Positions 26,055 through 34,194 of a stretch of DNA of 64,000 bases are shown piece by piece; position 1 is the stretch's first letter; every line of letters begins with the position of its first letter. The translations under genes were made by a program, and so were the position numbers. Origin of the DNA: DASXRA01 sp036558905 (GTDB lineage: Bacteria; Actinomycetota; Actinomycetes; Mycobacteriales; Jatrophihabitantaceae). The stretch lies in assembly GCA_036558905.1 (NCBI GenBank), contig DATBER010000105.1, positions 1 to 64,000 of the forward strand, read 5' to 3'. The notes below the pieces were generated by a model. That model was not told the origin of the DNA, made no database searches, and saw nothing but the letters and a program-made list of their open reading frames with translations.

Positions 26055-26962
26055 GCCGGCGCCGCGAGCGGGGCCAGGACGTGCTGGCGCAGGAACGCCA
26101 GTTCGGCCTCGACGGCCGCCTCGTGCCCATCCAGGAACGGCTCGTAGTGCCCGCCCGGCAGGTGTACCACCTCGGCCTGCGGGACCTGCGCAGCGACCCG
26201 AACGGACAGCTCCGACGGCGTGGTGCGGTCGTCGTCGCACACCAGCACGAGCAGCGGCACGCGAAGCCGGGACGCGTACCGCCCGGGTCGGTACGACGCG
26301 ACGCGCAGCGCTGTCCGGGCGGCGACCGCCTGCTGCCACTCGGGGTGGCGGTCGGCCTCCAGGGCCCGCGCGCCGACCTGCGCGTCGGGCGTGGTCAGCA
26401 TCGAGACGCTGCCGGGCGGCCCGACGAGCGGCACCAGCCGGGGTGGACGTCCGACCAGGCTGCCCAGGGCGTCGGCGATGCCCCGGGCGGTGAACCGCAG
26501 CATGGCCAGCGGTTTCTGGTACCGGGACGCGTTGCGGACGCTGGCCATTCCGCCGACGTTGGGCGTCTGGGCGATGATCGCGGCCAGGTCGGGATTGCGG
26601 GCAGCCACCGGGAACAGGTGACCGCCCGAGGCGGAGAAGCCCCACAGCGCGATCCGGGCCGGGTCGACGCCCGGGCGGGTGCGGGCGTAGTCGATCGCCG
26701 CCTGCCAGTCGGCCTGCTGGTGGCGCACCGGCAGCACGAGCCGCGGCGTGCCGTCGCTGCCGCCGAGGCGCCGGTAGTCGAAGGCGAGCACGGCGAACCC
26801 GGCTTCGGCGAAAGCGGCCGCGAACTTGTCGGTGGCCGCCTCCTTCGTGACGGCCAGGCCGCCGGCCATGATCACGCAGCCGCCATTGCGGCCCGGGTAG
26901 AACCATCCGGCACATTCGGTGCCGCCACTGGGGATACGAACCGGCTCACGTTCCGCTGTCAT
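26051..26962 (-). CDS. alpha/beta hydrolase, dienelactone/YcjY-like
   Basis: Serine hydrolase of 303 residues. The nucleophile elbow is LWGFSASGGHLFPVAA, the late acid is in VLVCDDDRTTP and the His in VVHLPGGHYEPF. It fits the alpha/beta hydrolases related to dienelactone hydrolase and YcjY. It is first gene of an operon with the next hydrolase, and is preceded by the palindrome GTGAACCA-TC-TGGTTCAC next to the TetR gene, its likely repressor. Confidence 0.85.
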   Translation of the reverse strand: MTAEREPVRIPSGGTECAGWFYPGRNGGCVIMAGGLAVTKEAATDKFAAAFAEAGFAVLAFDYRRLGGSDGTPRLVLPVRHQQADWQAAIDYARTRPGVDPARIALWGFSASGGHLFPVAARNPDLAAIIAQTPNVGGMASVRNASRYQKPLAMLRFTARGIADALGSLVGRPPRLVPLVGPPGSVSMLTTPDAQVGARALEADRHPEWQQAVAARTALRVASYRPGRYASRLRVPLLVLVCDDDRTTPSELSVRVAAQVPQAEVVHLPGGHYEPFLDGHEAAVEAELAFLRQHVLAPLAAPA

Positions 26963-26969
26963 TCGATAA

Positions 26970-26987
26970 GTGAACCATCTGGTTCAC
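26970..26987. promoter_or_regulatory. TetR operator candidate before hydrolase pair
   Basis: GTGAACCA-TC-TGGTTCAC has 8 bp perfect arms. It lies between the TetR stop and the start of the two-hydrolase operon. Confidence 0.6.
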
Positions 26988-27001
26988 ATGCCGTCCAGCA
27001 C

Positions 27002-27604
27002 TTAGTCGGGCGCGGCCTCCTCGCGCTCGAGCGCACGCACCAGGGCGTCGAAGCCGGCCTCGATCCCGGTCGAGTCGTCGCTGGTCAGCCGTGTGATGAG
27101 GAACCCGCGCAGGGCGGCCAGGATCAGGTGCGCGACCTCGAACTTGCGGCGCTCGGGCCACTCGGGCGGACACAACGACAGCAGCGCGGGCAGGTACTGC
27201 TGCGACGCTCCGCGGCCCAGTTCGCCGTACCGCTCCGGGTTGTACATGGTCAGGCCGATGGCCTGGTCGAGCACCCGCGACTCCTCGCCGATGAGCACCG
27301 GCCACACGGACCGGACCCGCGAGGCCAGCGTCCCCCGAGCCGACTCCTGCCCGGCCGCGGTCAGCGCGTTGCCGATGCGCCGCTCGCGCAGCTGGAAGAT
27401 CGCCTGAGCGAGCAGGTCCTCGACGCCGTCGAAGTGATAGAGCAGCACCTTGTGCGTGGTCCCGGCCGCGCGGGCCGCCCGGCGCAGCGAGAAGTCGACC
27501 AGGCCGTTGGCGGCCAGGTCGTCGGTGACCCGTTCCAGCAGCTCCCGGCGCCGGGCCTCGCCGCGCGGCGATCCGGCCGAGCGTCGATAGCCCGCGTGCT
27601 CCAC
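27002..27604 (-). CDS. TetR-family regulator of hydrolase operon
   Basis: Regulator of 200 residues with an HTH in RRAARAAGTTHKVLLYHFDGVEDLLAQA. TTHKVLLYHF is an unusual recognition helix compared with the common TLYRHF. It lies just upstream of the two hydrolase genes on the same strand, separated by a perfect-armed operator. The GTG at 27604 has TAGCTT six bases upstream. Confidence 0.88.
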   Translation of the reverse strand: MEHAGYRRSAGSPRGEARRRELLERVTDDLAANGLVDFSLRRAARAAGTTHKVLLYHFDGVEDLLAQAIFQLRERRIGNALTAAGQESARGTLASRVRSVWPVLIGEESRVLDQAIGLTMYNPERYGELGRGASQQYLPALLSLCPPEWPERRKFEVAHLILAALRGFLITRLTSDDSTGIEAGFDALVRALEREEAAPD

Positions 27605-27610
27605 CCGAGC

Positions 27611-27616
27611 AAGCTA
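27611..27616 (-). promoter_or_regulatory. -10 box, leaderless start of TetR gene
   Basis: TAGCTT on the minus strand, six bases before GTG 27604. Confidence 0.5.
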
Positions 27617-28306
27617 CCGCCGGCTGTGCCGCCCCCGAGGCTGGCCGTGGCGGGGCCCGCCCCCCGGCCCCGGCCGGCGGCCGGCCAGCAGCGCGCCACG
27701 GCGGCGGTAGCCGGACACCGCGACGACGCCGGCCACGGCCAGCGCGAACGCCGCGAGCGTGCCGGGCAGGGTCACCGAACTGTGGGAGGCCGGGTAGGCC
27801 ACCGGTTCGATCACTTCCGCGCGCGAGGCCGCGGGGGTGGTCGTCGTGACCGTGACGGCGGGCCGCGGCGGAGCCGGGGTGGATGTCGGGGAGCGCGAGG
27901 GGAGGACCGTCAGGTTGGTGCGCGACTGCGGCACCGACTGGACGCTCGGCGGGGCCGCAGGTGGCTGGCTGGCCGCCTTCGTCGACGGCCGGGCCGGCGC
28001 GAGGCGGGCCGGGCGGGCCGGAGCGGTCAGCGAGGGAAACGACGGGAACCTGGACGACGGCAGCACCAGCTGGGTCTCGGTCGACGCCGAGCAGGCGCCG
28101 TGGTCCGAATGGCTCTTCTTGTGCCCGTTCCCGTTTTGGCCGTTCCCGTTCCCGTTTTCGGACACGGACTTGGCGCAGTGCCCGCCGCCGCCCTTGTCGG
28201 CGCCGGCCTCGCCGCCAGGCACCAGCACGGCCAGCACGACCGTCACGAGCGCGGCGCTCAATGCCACCAGGCCGGCCCAGACGGCCAGCCGGGAACCACG
28301 TCCCAT
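27614..28306 (-). CDS. Pro/Thr-rich cell-surface membrane protein, unknown
   Basis: Protein of 230 residues with an N-terminal membrane segment (LAVWAGLVALSAALVTVVLA), a low-complexity outer region with a GNGNGQNGNGHKKSHSDHG stretch and long Ser/Thr/Pro runs, and a C-terminal membrane helix (LPGTLAAFALAVAGVVAVSG) followed by Arg/Gly-rich residues. This is the layout of an exported protein held by a C-terminal anchor. ATG at 28306 is chosen because CGGGGGT lies eight bases upstream. No domain is recognised. Confidence 0.65.
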   Translation of the reverse strand: MGRGSRLAVWAGLVALSAALVTVVLAVLVPGGEAGADKGGGGHCAKSVSENGNGNGQNGNGHKKSHSDHGACSASTETQLVLPSSRFPSFPSLTAPARPARLAPARPSTKAASQPPAAPPSVQSVPQSRTNLTVLPSRSPTSTPAPPRPAVTVTTTTPAASRAEVIEPVAYPASHSSVTLPGTLAAFALAVAGVVAVSGYRRRGALLAGRRPGPGGGPRHGQPRGRHSRR

Positions 28307-28451
28307 TGCGTGAAACCCCCGAGATCGCATAGCCGGGCGAACCCGAATGTGATTCCCCCGTGAAGCGATCGGCACAGCATAGCGGTAGCTGTCGGATCGG
28401 TGCGATCCCCGTTCGTCGTAGTTTCGTCACCGACTCCGAAGGAGAATCGCC

Positions 28452-28796
28452 ATGAAGTACATGATGTTCGTGATCGCCGACCCCGCGGCTGCGGCCGAGG
28501 CCGAGCCGAACGAGAACGACTGGACGATCGAGCAGTGGCTGGCCGACGTCGACGGGCGGGGCAAGCGCATCACCGGCGACCAGCTGCGTCCGACGAGCGA
28601 CGCGACGACGGTCCGGGTCAGCCGGGGCGAGGTGGTGGTGAGCGACGGCCCGTTCACCGAGTCCAAGGAATGGATCTGCGGGTTCGACATCCTCGAGTGC
28701 GACGACCTGGACGAGGCCATTGCGATCGCGGCCCGGCACCCGCAGGCCAACGGCGGCAAGCTGGAGCTCCGCCCGTTCTGGACGGGTGAGAGCTGA
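28452..28796 (+). CDS. YCII-related DGPF protein
   Basis: Protein of 114 residues with the SDGPFTESKEW motif that names the DGPF/YCII family. It sits directly upstream of an ECF42 sigma gene, the standard partnership of this group. The biochemical role of DGPF proteins is not settled. There is a strong AAGGAG ribosome site. The start KYMMFVIADPAAAAEAEP is typical. Confidence 0.9.
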   Translation: MKYMMFVIADPAAAAEAEPNENDWTIEQWLADVDGRGKRITGDQLRPTSDATTVRVSRGEVVVSDGPFTESKEWICGFDILECDDLDEAIAIAARHPQANGGKLELRPFWTGES

Positions 28797-28825
28797 GCAC
28801 CTCGGCCGACCCCGTCTGGGCCGGC

Positions 28826-29992
28826 GTGAGCGCCGAGCGCGGGGCGATCGTGGCCAGTCTGATCCGGCTGACCGGCGACTGGGACCTCGCCGAGGACTGC
28901 GTCCAGGACGCGGTCGAGAAGGCGTTGCAGCGCTGGCCGCACGAGGGAGTGCCCCGGTCGCCGGGCGGCTGGCTGACCACGGTCGCCCGCAACCGGGCCC
29001 TCGACGTGCTGCGCCGACGGCAGAACGAGCGGGCCATCCTGCAGCAGCTCGCCCTGCTGCAGGATGAGGAGCAGCCGTCAGTGTCCGACGATCGGCTGCG
29101 GCTGATCTTCACCTGTTGCCACCCGGCTATCGCGCTGGAGAACCGGGTGGCCCTGACTCTGAAGACGGTGGCCGGGCTGAGCACCGCCGAGATCGCCCGC
29201 GGCCTGCTGGTGGCCGAGTCGACGCTGTCGCAGCGGCTGCTGCGCACCAAAGCGAAGATCGCCAACGCGGGCATCCCGTACCGGGTGCCGCCGCCCGAGC
29301 TGCTGGCCGAGCGCACCGGCGGGGTCCTGAACGTGCTGTACCTGATCTTCAACGAGGGCTACGGGCAGCCCGACGACTACCTGGCCACCGAGGCCGAGCG
29401 GCTGGCCCGGCTGCTGGTCGAGCTGATGCCCGACGAGGACGAGGCCCTGTCGCTGCTCGCGCTGATCACCCTGCAGATGGCCCGCCGGGCCACCCGCTTC
29501 GACGCGGCGGGCGACCTCGTGCCGATCGAGGAGCAGGACCGCCGACGTTGGGACACCACTCTGATCGACGCCGGTCAGCGTTACCTGCGCCGGGCTGCTG
29601 CCTCGCGCCGGCCGCCCGGGCCGTACCGCCTGCAGGCCCAGATCGCGGCCTGCCACGCTACCGCCTCCGACGTGGCCACGACGCCCTGGCCGGCAATCGT
29701 CACGCTGTACGACGCGCTGCTCACCGCCCATCCGTCGCCCGTCGTCGCGCTGAACCGGGCGGTGGCCGTCGGCTTCCGGGACGGGTATGCCGCCGGGCTG
29801 GCCGAGCTCGATCGGCTGTCCGGGCCGGCGTTGGCCGGCTACTACCTGCTGCCGGCGGCCCGGGCCGACTTCCTGCGCCGATCCGGACGCTCGGACGAGG
29901 CCCGGGCGGCCTACGACGAGGCGGCCCGGCTCGCCCCGGACGGCAGCGCCGAGCAGCGCCTGCTGGAGCGACGCCTGGCGTCCCTTCCGTGA
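28826..29992 (+). CDS. ECF42-type sigma factor with TPR-like C-terminus
   Basis: Sigma factor of 388 residues. Region 2 WDLAEDCVQDAVEKALQRWP, region 4 LTLKTVAGLSTAEIARGLLVAESTLSQRL, then a long helical tetratricopeptide-like C-terminal domain that ECF42 factors need for activity. GTG at 28826 loses the start of region 2. The frame is open upstream to a stop at 28787 and contains TSADPVWAGVSAERG, which matches the usual N-terminus; the only upstream initiator is a CTG at 28793 overlapping the DGPF stop. The true start may therefore be CTG. It is cotranscribed with the DGPF gene, and a family B palindrome follows. Confidence 0.9.
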   Translation: MSAERGAIVASLIRLTGDWDLAEDCVQDAVEKALQRWPHEGVPRSPGGWLTTVARNRALDVLRRRQNERAILQQLALLQDEEQPSVSDDRLRLIFTCCHPAIALENRVALTLKTVAGLSTAEIARGLLVAESTLSQRLLRTKAKIANAGIPYRVPPPELLAERTGGVLNVLYLIFNEGYGQPDDYLATEAERLARLLVELMPDEDEALSLLALITLQMARRATRFDAAGDLVPIEEQDRRRWDTTLIDAGQRYLRRAAASRRPPGPYRLQAQIAACHATASDVATTPWPAIVTLYDALLTAHPSPVVALNRAVAVGFRDGYAAGLAELDRLSGPALAGYYLLPAARADFLRRSGRSDEARAAYDEAARLAPDGSAEQRLLERRLASLP

Positions 29993-30004
29993 TCTCGCCC
30001 TTCG

Positions 30005-30056
30005 TGATCAACAGGAGAAAGTGGCCGCCGGAGCGGCCAACTTCTCCTGTTGATCA
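30005..30056. repeat. 52 bp palindrome (family B)
   Basis: TGATCA-ended inverted repeat whose arms hold AACAGGAG and GTGGCCGC and their complements. It lies between the ECF42 and aldo-keto reductase genes; its right-hand TCA is the TGA stop of the reductase. Confidence 0.88.
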
Positions 30057-30866
30057 AGGACGGGAGGCGGCGGCGTCGGCCAGGCGGGCGTACTGCGAGT
30101 CGCTCAGCTCGACGTTGGCGGCGGCGACGTTCTCGGCCAGGTGATCGAGCGAGCTGGTGCCCGGGATGGGCAGCATCATCGGCGACCGGCGCAGCAGCCA
30201 GGCCAGGGCGACCTGGGCCGGCGTCGCCCGGATCTCGGCGGCGACCTGCGCGGCCACGGGCGACGTGCGCCCACCGGCCAGCGGCAGCCACGGGATGAAC
30301 GTCAGCCCCCCGGCCGTGCAGTAGTCGACCACCGGGTCGTGGGCGCGATCGCCCAGGTTGTACCGGTTCTGCACACTGACGACCTCGACGATCCGGCGCG
30401 CCCGCTCGATCTGGTCGGCACCCACCTCGGACAGCCCGACATCGCCGACCAATCCGTCGTCCTGCAGCTCGCGCAGGGTGCCGATCTGGTCGTCGAAGGG
30501 CACCAGCGGGTCGATGCGGTGCAGCTGGAACAGGTCGAGACGTTCGACCCGCAGCCGGCGCAGGCTGAGCTCGACCTGTTGGCGCAGATACTCCGGCCGG
30601 CCGAGGATGCCCCAGTCGCCGCGCCGGCTGCGGGTGCGGCCGGCCTTGGTGGCGATGCGCACTCCTTCGGGATAGGGGTGCAATGCCCGGGCGATCAGCT
30701 CCTCGTTGGCGCCCAGGGCGTACGAGTCGGCGGTGTCGATGAACGTGACGCCGAGCTCGACGGCCCGGCGCAGTACCTTGACCGCGGGCTCGGGGTCGGC
30801 CGGCGCGTCCCAGTCGGTCAGGGCCAGCGCGCCGAAGCCGACTCGGAAGGTCAGGTCGATTGGCAT
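30054..30866 (-). CDS. aldo/keto reductase
   Basis: NADPH-dependent oxidoreductase of 270 residues. The catalytic Asp and Tyr are in FIDTADSYALGANEE, the Lys in RIATKAGRTR and the His in DLFQLHRIDPLVP. It is the YghZ/pyridoxal-reductase-like group of AKRs. Its TGA is the edge of a family B palindrome. An inverted repeat lies in the 107 bp shared with the divergent msrA gene. Confidence 0.9.
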   Translation of the reverse strand: MPIDLTFRVGFGALALTDWDAPADPEPAVKVLRRAVELGVTFIDTADSYALGANEELIARALHPYPEGVRIATKAGRTRSRRGDWGILGRPEYLRQQVELSLRRLRVERLDLFQLHRIDPLVPFDDQIGTLRELQDDGLVGDVGLSEVGADQIERARRIVEVVSVQNRYNLGDRAHDPVVDYCTAGGLTFIPWLPLAGGRTSPVAAQVAAEIRATPAQVALAWLLRRSPMMLPIPGTSSLDHLAENVAAANVELSDSQYARLADAAASRP

Positions 30867-30904
30867 GGGCCGAGATTCGCAGCCTTCGTCCGGCGCGGCA
30901 ACGA

Positions 30905-30920
30905 TTTAGGAGCATCTAAA
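30905..30920. promoter_or_regulatory. inverted repeat in AKR/msrA divergent promoter
   Basis: TTTAG-GAGCAT-CTAAA, an AT-rich dyad unusual for this GC-rich sequence, between divergent starts. Candidate operator. Confidence 0.4.
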
Positions 30921-30973
30921 CCCGAGGAACAGCCCGAGCGCGCACGGGGTTGTCCATCACGGAGGTGGAGCAG

Positions 30974-31480
30974 ATGACGATCGAGAAGGCCATCCTGGCC
31001 GGTGGCTGCTTCTGGGGGGTTCAGGAGCTGGTCCGCAAGCAGCCCGGAGTCGTCTCGACCCGGGTGGGCTATGCGGGCGGGCAGAACGACCACCCGACCT
31101 ATCGCAATCACCCCGGCCACGCCGAGGCGCTGGAGATCACCTACGACTCGGACGTGACCAGCTACCGCGAGTTGCTGGAGTTCTTCTTCCAGATACACGA
31201 CCCGACAACGCTGAACCGGCAGGGCAACGACATCGGCACGAGCTACCGCTCGGCGATCTTCTACCTCGACGACGCCCAGAAGAAGGTTGCCGAGGACACC
31301 ATCGCCGACGTGGACGCGTCCGGACTGTGGCCGGGCAAGGTGGTCACCGAGCTGACGCCGGCCGGCCCGTTCTGGGAGGCCGAGCCCGAGCACCAGGACT
31401 ACCTACAGCGTTACCCCGACGGGTACACCTGCCACTTCGTCCGCCCGGGTTGGCGCCTGCCGCACCGGGCCAAGGCTTAG
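30974..31480 (+). CDS. msrA: peptide methionine-S-sulfoxide reductase
   Basis: Repairs methionine S-sulfoxide in proteins. Protein of 168 residues with the catalytic Cys in AILAGGCFWGVQELVRKQPG and the family block VGYAGGQNDHPTYRNHPGHAEA. There is a strong GGAGGTGGAG ribosome site. The TAG stop is part of the left end of a CTAG element. A second, longer MsrA is encoded at 44880-45542. Confidence 0.93.
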   Translation: MTIEKAILAGGCFWGVQELVRKQPGVVSTRVGYAGGQNDHPTYRNHPGHAEALEITYDSDVTSYRELLEFFFQIHDPTTLNRQGNDIGTSYRSAIFYLDDAQKKVAEDTIADVDASGLWPGKVVTELTPAGPFWEAEPEHQDYLQRYPDGYTCHFVRPGWRLPHRAKA

Positions 31481-31642
31481 GGCGCGTCTCTCCAGTCCAT
31501 GCTCTGCTGCGCAGCGACGCCCAGGCACGCGATCTCCTTCGTTGGCGTCGTCGTCCGTAGCGCTGCTACGGCCTCTTCCGCCCCGGATCTCGCGCACCTG
31601 ACCGCCGCTCGCGACGAGCGGGACCTGAGAGACACGCCCTAG
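31477..31642. mobile_element. MITE-like element 1 with CTAG/TTAG ends
   Basis: Terminal inverted repeats 31477-31498 and 31621-31642 match at 18 of 22 positions (TAGGGCGYGTCTCTC core). There is no ORF. The interior has a CCGTAGC/GCTACGG hairpin and a CGCTCGCGACGAGCG segment shared with element 2. Its two outer TAGs are the stops of convergent msrA and the CtaG-like gene. Confidence 0.75.
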
Positions 31643-32589
31643 TCGCGGAACCGGTCCCGTAGCGCCGGATCGGACAACCACCACGGAGCGTCGGTGTCCG
31701 CCGGCCGCTCCGGTTCGGGCAGTGCCTGGCGGGCGTGCCGTTCGGCTTCGAGAACGGCGTCGACCCGGCCGGCCTCGGCCCGGTCGACCTGCACCCAGCG
31801 GAGGAATACCAGGATCAGGAACGGCAGGTCGATCAACTCGGCGACGCACCACAACGTCCCGCCGGCGAATTGCTGATCGTGCAGCGGCCGGGGCGACCAG
31901 GGGTGGACGACCCGGTGCGCGAAGAACGACGTGACGAGGTGCGTCTGCAGGCGCAGCGCGATGCCCGGGATGGCGTCCAGGATCAGCTCGAAGATCCCGA
32001 TGATGAGCGCCACGCCGACGGCGAGCGATGCCACGTCGCCGGCGCCCCGGTCGACCAGCGGCAGGGCGAGCGCCGCCCCGAGCGCCAGCAGGGCCAGGTG
32101 CAGGATCCAGCCCACCGCCGGCTGGCTGATCGCCCAGCCGGGCAGCGGACCGAAGAACAACACGGCGGAGAGCACGATCACGAGTGCCGGCCCGAGCAGC
32201 GGGCTCTGCAGCGGGCGGCCGGGTCTTGACCGCAGGACCCGGTTGACCAGCCCGTCGCGTCCGCCGAGTTGCCGGCCCAGCTCCACCGGCTGCCCGGCCA
32301 TGATCACGATCGGGATGACGAGCAGTAGGGCCAGCGTCTGCGCCGTCCACATCCAGAACAGTGAGTGGGCGTAAGCCTGCGGATAGCCGTTCGTCGCCCA
32401 GGCAAACAGCGCCACGCCGACCAGGAAGGCAGCCGTGCGCCGCCCGGGCCAAGCACCCACCTGGCGAACGCCGTGCAGGTACCACGCCACCAGGGCGACC
32501 GCGGCGATCAGCGTCAGCGGCTGTACCGACCAGTGGCTGGCCAACCCCGCAACGTCCGGCCGCGGCAGGGCATGCGTCACGTGGGCCAT
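31639..32589 (-). CDS. cytochrome c oxidase assembly protein, caa3/CtaG type
   Basis: Integral membrane protein of 316 residues with about seven to eight helices. It shows LFWMWTAQTLALLLVIPIVI, the conserved His/Pro-rich HRVVHPWSPRPLHDQQFAGG and a polar C-terminal tail. The caa3_CtaG family helps insert copper into cytochrome oxidase. It is the last gene of an apparent operon with BlaI-type repressor and MFS transporter. Its TAG stop is the right end of a CTAG element. Confidence 0.85.
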   Translation of the reverse strand: MAHVTHALPRPDVAGLASHWSVQPLTLIAAVALVAWYLHGVRQVGAWPGRRTAAFLVGVALFAWATNGYPQAYAHSLFWMWTAQTLALLLVIPIVIMAGQPVELGRQLGGRDGLVNRVLRSRPGRPLQSPLLGPALVIVLSAVLFFGPLPGWAISQPAVGWILHLALLALGAALALPLVDRGAGDVASLAVGVALIIGIFELILDAIPGIALRLQTHLVTSFFAHRVVHPWSPRPLHDQQFAGGTLWCVAELIDLPFLILVFLRWVQVDRAEAGRVDAVLEAERHARQALPEPERPADTDAPWWLSDPALRDRFRD

Positions 32590-32625
32590 CGTTGCAGGCG
32601 ATCCTGTGCCGCCGTCGGCGCCTGG

Positions 32626-32997
32626 TTACGACGACCGGCGGCGCCGCGGCCGGCCTTCGGTGAGCGCGTCGCGGAGGGCGGCCGCGTCCGGGCGCTCGAT
32701 GGCCCGGGCGAAGTGGTTGAGCGCGGCGGCCCGGTCGCCGGTCAGCTGCAGGGCTTCGAGCATGAGCTCGGCGATGTACGCCTCACGGCTGGCGGCCGGC
32801 GTGTAGTAGCCGGTGCGCCCGTCCATCGTGCGCGTGACCAGGTCCTTGGCGGTGAGCCGGTTCAGCACGGTCATCACGGTGTTGTAGGCGAGCCGGCGCT
32901 CGGCCAGGTCGTCGACGACGTCGCGCACGGTGGCCGGCTCGCCCCGTTGCCACAGGGCGTCCATGACCGCGCGTTCGAGTTCACCCAGTGGCCGCAC
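32626..32997 (-). CDS. BlaI/MecI/CopY-family repressor
   Basis: Repressor of 123 residues. The winged HTH is in ELERAVMDALWQRGEPATVRDV and ERRLAYNTVMTVLNRLTAKDLV, the hallmark of BlaI-type proteins. Usually a membrane metallopeptidase (BlaR, M56) gene is adjacent; here the partners are an MFS transporter and a CtaG-like protein, and no M56 gene is seen. The start overlaps the MFS 3' end by 17 bp. The TACTACG dyads before the MFS gene are its probable operator. Confidence 0.9.
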   Translation of the reverse strand: MRPLGELERAVMDALWQRGEPATVRDVVDDLAERRLAYNTVMTVLNRLTAKDLVTRTMDGRTGYYTPAASREAYIAELMLEALQLTGDRAAALNHFARAIERPDAAALRDALTEGRPRRRRSS

Positions 32998-34126
32998 GGT
33001 CGATCTCCTTCGCCGGTTCGCCCACCGTAGCTGTCAGCCCGGCCATACCCAGCAGTACGGCGAGGGCGCCCACGACGTAGGGGAGGCCGGTGCCGTGATC
33101 GAACAGTGCACCCGCACCGGCCGGGCCGAGTGCCCGACCTAGCGCGGTGGCCGACTGGACGCGGCCCAGCACCCGACCCCGGGCCTGGCCCGGCGTGTTG
33201 CGAGTCAGCAGCGTGGTCGACGCCACGGAGAACAGCCCGTCGCCGAACGCGAGCAGGCACACGGCACCGATGCAGCCGAGCAGCGGGGCGACCGGCAGCA
33301 GCACCAGGCCGACGGCCAGGGCAAGCAGGCCGCCGAGCGCCCCGCCGTGCGGGCCGATCCGGTCGACGATCCGGGCCACCACGCCGGCCTGGGCGGCGAC
33401 CAGCACCACCCCGGCGATGGTCAGCACGACGCCGATCAGCGCCGGCCCGCTGCCGAATCGGTGGTGGGCCAGCAGAGCGAACGTCCCCTCCATGCCGGCG
33501 AAGGCCAGCATGCTCAGCAGGGTGGCGGCCAGCACGGGCAGCTGACCATCCGAGCGCGCCGGCTCGGAAATGACCGCGCGCGGCGCCGCATCGGGCAGCC
33601 AGCGCACCGCAGCCACCAGATTCACCGCCGCCAGCCCGGCGCCCACGGCCGCGCTGCCGGCGAAACCGAGCCGGGCCAGCGCGGCGCCGACCGCGGGTCC
33701 GACCACGAACGCCGACCCGATCGAGGCGCCGACCAGGCCGAATGCCCGGGCGTGCCGCTCGGGCGGGGTGAGGTCGGCCACCAGCGCCTGCCCGACGCCG
33801 ATGCTTCCGCCTGCGGCGCCGGCCACCAGGCGGGCCAGTACCAGCCAGCCGAGCGTCGGCGCGGCGGCCAGCGCCGACAGCGAGACGACCGAGCCGACCA
33901 GGCTGGCCAGCAGCACCCGGCGCCGGCCGTACCGGTCGGCGATCCGGCCGAGCGCCGGGGCGCTGACGAACTGGGCCATCGAGTAGGCGCTCATCGCCAG
34001 ACCGACACCGAAGCCGGTGGCGCCCAGGTGCTTCGCCGCGAACGGCAACCCCGGCAGCACCAGGGTGAACCCGATCAGGTCGACGAACACGGTCAGGCAC
34101 ACCATCGTCAACGCTGATCGCCGCAT
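32981..34126 (-). CDS. MFS transporter, multidrug-efflux-like
   Basis: Protein of 381 residues with twelve hydrophobic segments. The motif A loop is GRIADRYGRRRVLLASL after helix 2, with proline/glycine-rich helix 5 (motif C-like GPAVGAAL). It fits the TetA/Bcr-like efflux families. There is a GGAGGCGACGGAG ribosome site. It heads an operon with blaI-like and ctaG-like genes. Confidence 0.88.
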   Translation of the reverse strand: MRRSALTMVCLTVFVDLIGFTLVLPGLPFAAKHLGATGFGVGLAMSAYSMAQFVSAPALGRIADRYGRRRVLLASLVGSVVSLSALAAAPTLGWLVLARLVAGAAGGSIGVGQALVADLTPPERHARAFGLVGASIGSAFVVGPAVGAALARLGFAGSAAVGAGLAAVNLVAAVRWLPDAAPRAVISEPARSDGQLPVLAATLLSMLAFAGMEGTFALLAHHRFGSGPALIGVVLTIAGVVLVAAQAGVVARIVDRIGPHGGALGGLLALAVGLVLLPVAPLLGCIGAVCLLAFGDGLFSVASTTLLTRNTPGQARGRVLGRVQSATALGRALGPAGAGALFDHGTGLPYVVGALAVLLGMAGLTATVGEPAKEIDRAATG

Positions 34127-34149
34127 GCGCTCCGTCGCCTCCGCTCATC

Positions 34150-34182
34150 TACTACGTGCTGTAATACTACGACGCGTAGTAG
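34150..34182. promoter_or_regulatory. BlaI-type operator, three TACTACG half-sites
   Basis: TACTACG at 34150-34156 and 34165-34171, and the inverted CGTAGTA at 34175-34181, upstream of the MFS-blaI-ctaG operon. BlaI-family repressors bind short TACTACA/TGTAGTA-like dyads, so this is the likely autoregulatory site. Confidence 0.6.
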
Positions 34183-34194
34183 AGCGACTTGCCC

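Noticed and set aside
25203..28306. Biosynthetic gene cluster around the hydrolases
   Set aside because: No synthase, carrier or tailoring set; the genes are two hydrolases and their TetR regulator.
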